A DNA stretch of 44,507 nucleotides from CAG-1000 sp964545285 (lineage in GTDB: Bacteria > Bacillota_I > Bacilli_A > RF39 > UBA660). The DNA is taken from assembly GCA_964545285.1 (NCBI GenBank), contig CAZJEW010000006.1, forward strand, positions 1 through 44,507. Direction: 5' to 3'. How positions within the stretch are numbered: the stretch's first letter is position 1; the number at the start of each line of letters is the position of its first letter. Shown here piece by piece: positions 43,109-44,507 of this stretch. A model generated the notes under the pieces. That model had not been told where the DNA came from. It did not search any database and saw nothing but the letters and a program-made list of their open reading frames with translations. The position numbers and the translations under genes were made by a program.

Positions 43109-43660
43109 TTAGTCTTCTAACAATTTTACTATTTTTTTAGTGTTAACATAAAAAATTGTTAAATTCATTATATCAGTAACAGAATAAATAACTAACATGA
43201 TACCCAAAAAAGTAGTTAAAGCTTCCGCACCACTTTGTGGATTAATTATTATTAATGATCCACATACTATTGACATAATAGATAATAATGTTGTTACTAT
43301 CCAACCATCATATTTAACTTTTTTTAATGTTATTGATATTTGGATGCTAATTATTCCATTAATTAACATCCATATTCCAACCATAATTGGTATTAAAGTA
43401 ACCAATGAATTTGGATATATCAACAATACTGTTCCAAGAATCATCGCTAATGCTCCAGCAGTTAAAAAATTTGTTAACAAAATACTTCCCTTATAATTAT
43501 ATACTAGTACTAATCCAATTATTAATAATAATCCAGCTATTAAATATGAAATAACTCTTAATGAAACATCTGGATAAAACATTAATATTATTCCTACAAT
43601 AAGAAATAATATACAAGTTGCAATTGATATCGTAATGAATTTATTAAATATTTTCTTCAT
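43109..43660 (-). CDS. DUF308 (HdeD-like) membrane protein
   Basis: A 183-residue protein made almost wholly of six hydrophobic helices arranged as three similar pairs (ILFLIVGIILMFYPDVSLRVISYLIAG; AGALAMILGTVLLIYPNSLVTLIPIMVGIWMLINGI; LLSIMSIVCGSLIIINPQSGAEALTTFLGIMLVIYSV). The G-L/I-YP repeat is the hallmark of DUF308/HdeD. In E. coli HdeD is linked to acid resistance; the role here is unknown. It begins one base after the stop of the C39-like gene and shares its promoter. Confidence 0.88.
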   Translation of the reverse strand: MKKIFNKFITISIATCILFLIVGIILMFYPDVSLRVISYLIAGLLLIIGLVLVYNYKGSILLTNFLTAGALAMILGTVLLIYPNSLVTLIPIMVGIWMLINGIISIQISITLKKVKYDGWIVTTLLSIMSIVCGSLIIINPQSGAEALTTFLGIMLVIYSVTDIMNLTIFYVNTKKIVKLLED

Positions 43661-43661
43661 T

Positions 43662-44243
43662 TTATTTACCCTTTCTATTCATCAAAACACATTCTCTATT
43701 TTTTATAGAACCTAAACAAAAATCTTTATGATTTTCAGAAAACAATCTATCAGTTCTAACAATTCTATTATAATCAAATGGTTTACTTTGAACAATTCTA
43801 ACTTCTTCGTCTTTATCATATGCATCATCATCTTGATAATATGGATCGAATACATATGTATTTAATTCATTCATATTAGTAATAATTACATATTGAAGTT
43901 CTTCCCTCCAACATTTAATAAAAACGACACCATCTTTTCTAATACATTTGATTAAATTGTCATATGTTACCTGTTCTCCAGCTAAATAAACACAATCTAA
44001 TTTAAAGTCATTTTTTACAGAACAATTAGTAATCCAACTGCACATTTTACTTATAGATTCATTTGCCATCCAATCATTACTTTTATATCCAGCAGAATCA
44101 TAACAATCTATAGTGTATAAATGTATTGATCTTACTAATTCTACTGGTATATTTTTTCTTTCAAATAAATAACTAACTGCATTTAATAAAGATACTGTAC
44201 CACAATCAAATTCAGATACTTGATACCTTAATGGAATTTTCAT
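43662..44243 (-). CDS. C39-like peptidase family protein lacking the expected histidine
   Basis: A 193-residue protein that starts MKIPLRYQVSEFDCGTVSLLNAVSYLFER, the pattern of the C39-like cysteine peptidase fold, with the nucleophile Cys near residue 14 and the oxyanion Gln near 8. In relatives a later strand reads xHYVxL followed by an aspartate in FDP. Here it reads ELQYVIITNMNELNTYVFDPYY, so the His is Gln while the Asp remains. It is therefore likely inactive as a protease or uses another base. No signal peptide. ATG after AGGAGG, extended -10 upstream, operon with the DUF308 gene. Confidence 0.7.
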   Translation of the reverse strand: MKIPLRYQVSEFDCGTVSLLNAVSYLFERKNIPVELVRSIHLYTIDCYDSAGYKSNDWMANESISKMCSWITNCSVKNDFKLDCVYLAGEQVTYDNLIKCIRKDGVVFIKCWREELQYVIITNMNELNTYVFDPYYQDDDAYDKDEEVRIVQSKPFDYNRIVRTDRLFSENHKDFCLGSIKNRECVLMNRKGK

Positions 44244-44265
44244 GATTGCCTCCTATAATAAATAC

Positions 44266-44274
44266 ATTATATCA
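44266..44274 (-). promoter_or_regulatory. Extended -10 promoter of the C39-like/DUF308 operon
   Basis: The minus strand reads TGATATAAT about 10 bases before AGGAGG. Confidence 0.65.
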
Positions 44275-44294
44275 TTTTTTCTACAATAAATATA

Positions 44295-44507
44295 TTATTT
44301 TATTGAACTTTTAATAAATGAATCAAATAAAGGATGTGGTCTATTTGGTCTACTTTTAAATTCAGGATGAAATTGACAAGCAATAAAATGTTTATGTTTA
44401 GGCAATTCAATTATTTCTACCAAATCAGCTTTCTCATTGATTCCTGAAAAAATCATTCCATTGTCTTCCAATACTTTTTTATATTTATTATTAAACTCAT
44501 ACCTATG
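44295..44507 (-). CDS. pyrG: CTP synthase, C-terminal end (partial)
   Basis: The last 70 residues of CTP synthase, which aminates UTP to CTP with glutamine. The fragment opens at HRYEFN, the conserved segment in the glutamine amidotransferase domain, and contains HFIACQFHPEFKSRPNRPHPLFDSF with the catalytic His and Glu of the Cys-His-Glu triad. The gene continues past the window edge at 44507. I see no convincing terminator after its stop. Confidence 0.95.
   Translation of the reverse strand, partial: HRYEFNNKYKKVLEDNGMIFSGINEKADLVEIIELPKHKHFIACQFHPEFKSRPNRPHPLFDSFIKSSIK

Noticed and set aside
44284..44305. Hairpin at the end of pyrG as a terminator
   Set aside because: The stem is followed on the minus strand by A rather than U, and it overlaps the last codons.

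Overview
The window is a very AT-rich bacterial chromosome segment. About 40 genes are tightly packed and mostly on the minus strand. It reads with the standard code: TGA, TAG and TAA all end genes and Trp is TGG. Promoters are dominated by an extended -10 element (TGnTATAAT, most often TGATATAAT), and genes usually carry strong GGAG-type ribosome binding sites. The gene content (AddAB, lipoproteins, a GH25 muramidase, an Amidase_3 enzyme, LemA/DUF2207, HrcA-type CIRCE, Sua5, PyrG) points to a walled low-GC Bacillota, probably an uncultured gut Bacilli/Erysipelotrichia-like lineage. That placement is inference. No tRNA, rRNA, CRISPR array, insertion sequence or phage module was seen, and no gene-free stretch exceeds 300 bases.

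Layout. 1-6.4 kb: the start of a cell-wall amidase, then a lipoprotein-addB-addA operon on the minus strand. 6.45-7.3 kb: a signal-peptidase-like membrane protein without the catalytic serine. 7.3-8.5 kb: glyA. 8.6-17.6 kb: two paralogous ABC transporter modules (ATPase plus large coiled-coil FtsX/MacB-type permease) flanking a lipase-like lipoprotein. 17.7-24.4 kb: an LppM-like lipoprotein, a small helical protein, a deoxyribosyltransferase-like protein, gmk, another lipoprotein, htpG under a CIRCE operator that contains its -35 box, and a Sel1-repeat protein. 24.5-30.4 kb: a dicarboxylate/amino acid symporter, LemA with DUF2207, a GH25 muramidase with an apparently leaderless promoter, and an NAD-dependent epimerase. 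30.4-32.1 kb: a decaying pair made of an N-terminally truncated glycosyltransferase and a membrane-protein gene split by an in-frame TAG. 32.2-34.7 kb: Sua5 and a LigB-AMMECR1 fusion.

34.7-39.5 kb is the most unusual part. A single 788-residue gene fuses a complete two-ATPase ABC-F protein to a complete APH(3')-type aminoglycoside kinase domain. In front of it lie a consensus promoter, a 17-codon leader peptide with its own Shine-Dalgarno, an intrinsic terminator, and an 8-nt sequence complementary to the main Shine-Dalgarno. This is the layout of an antibiotic-inducible attenuator. Upstream is a KsgA/Erm-family rRNA adenine methyltransferase, and downstream in the same operon are ASCH, HEAT-like and pentapeptide-repeat proteins. 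Together these look like a ribosome-protection/drug-modification locus.

39.6-43 kb: a five-gene overlapping operon with a pseudouridine synthase, an RlmI-like methyltransferase and three uncharacterised proteins. 43.1-44.5 kb: a DUF308 membrane protein, a C39-like protein that lacks the expected histidine, and the C-terminus of CTP synthase.
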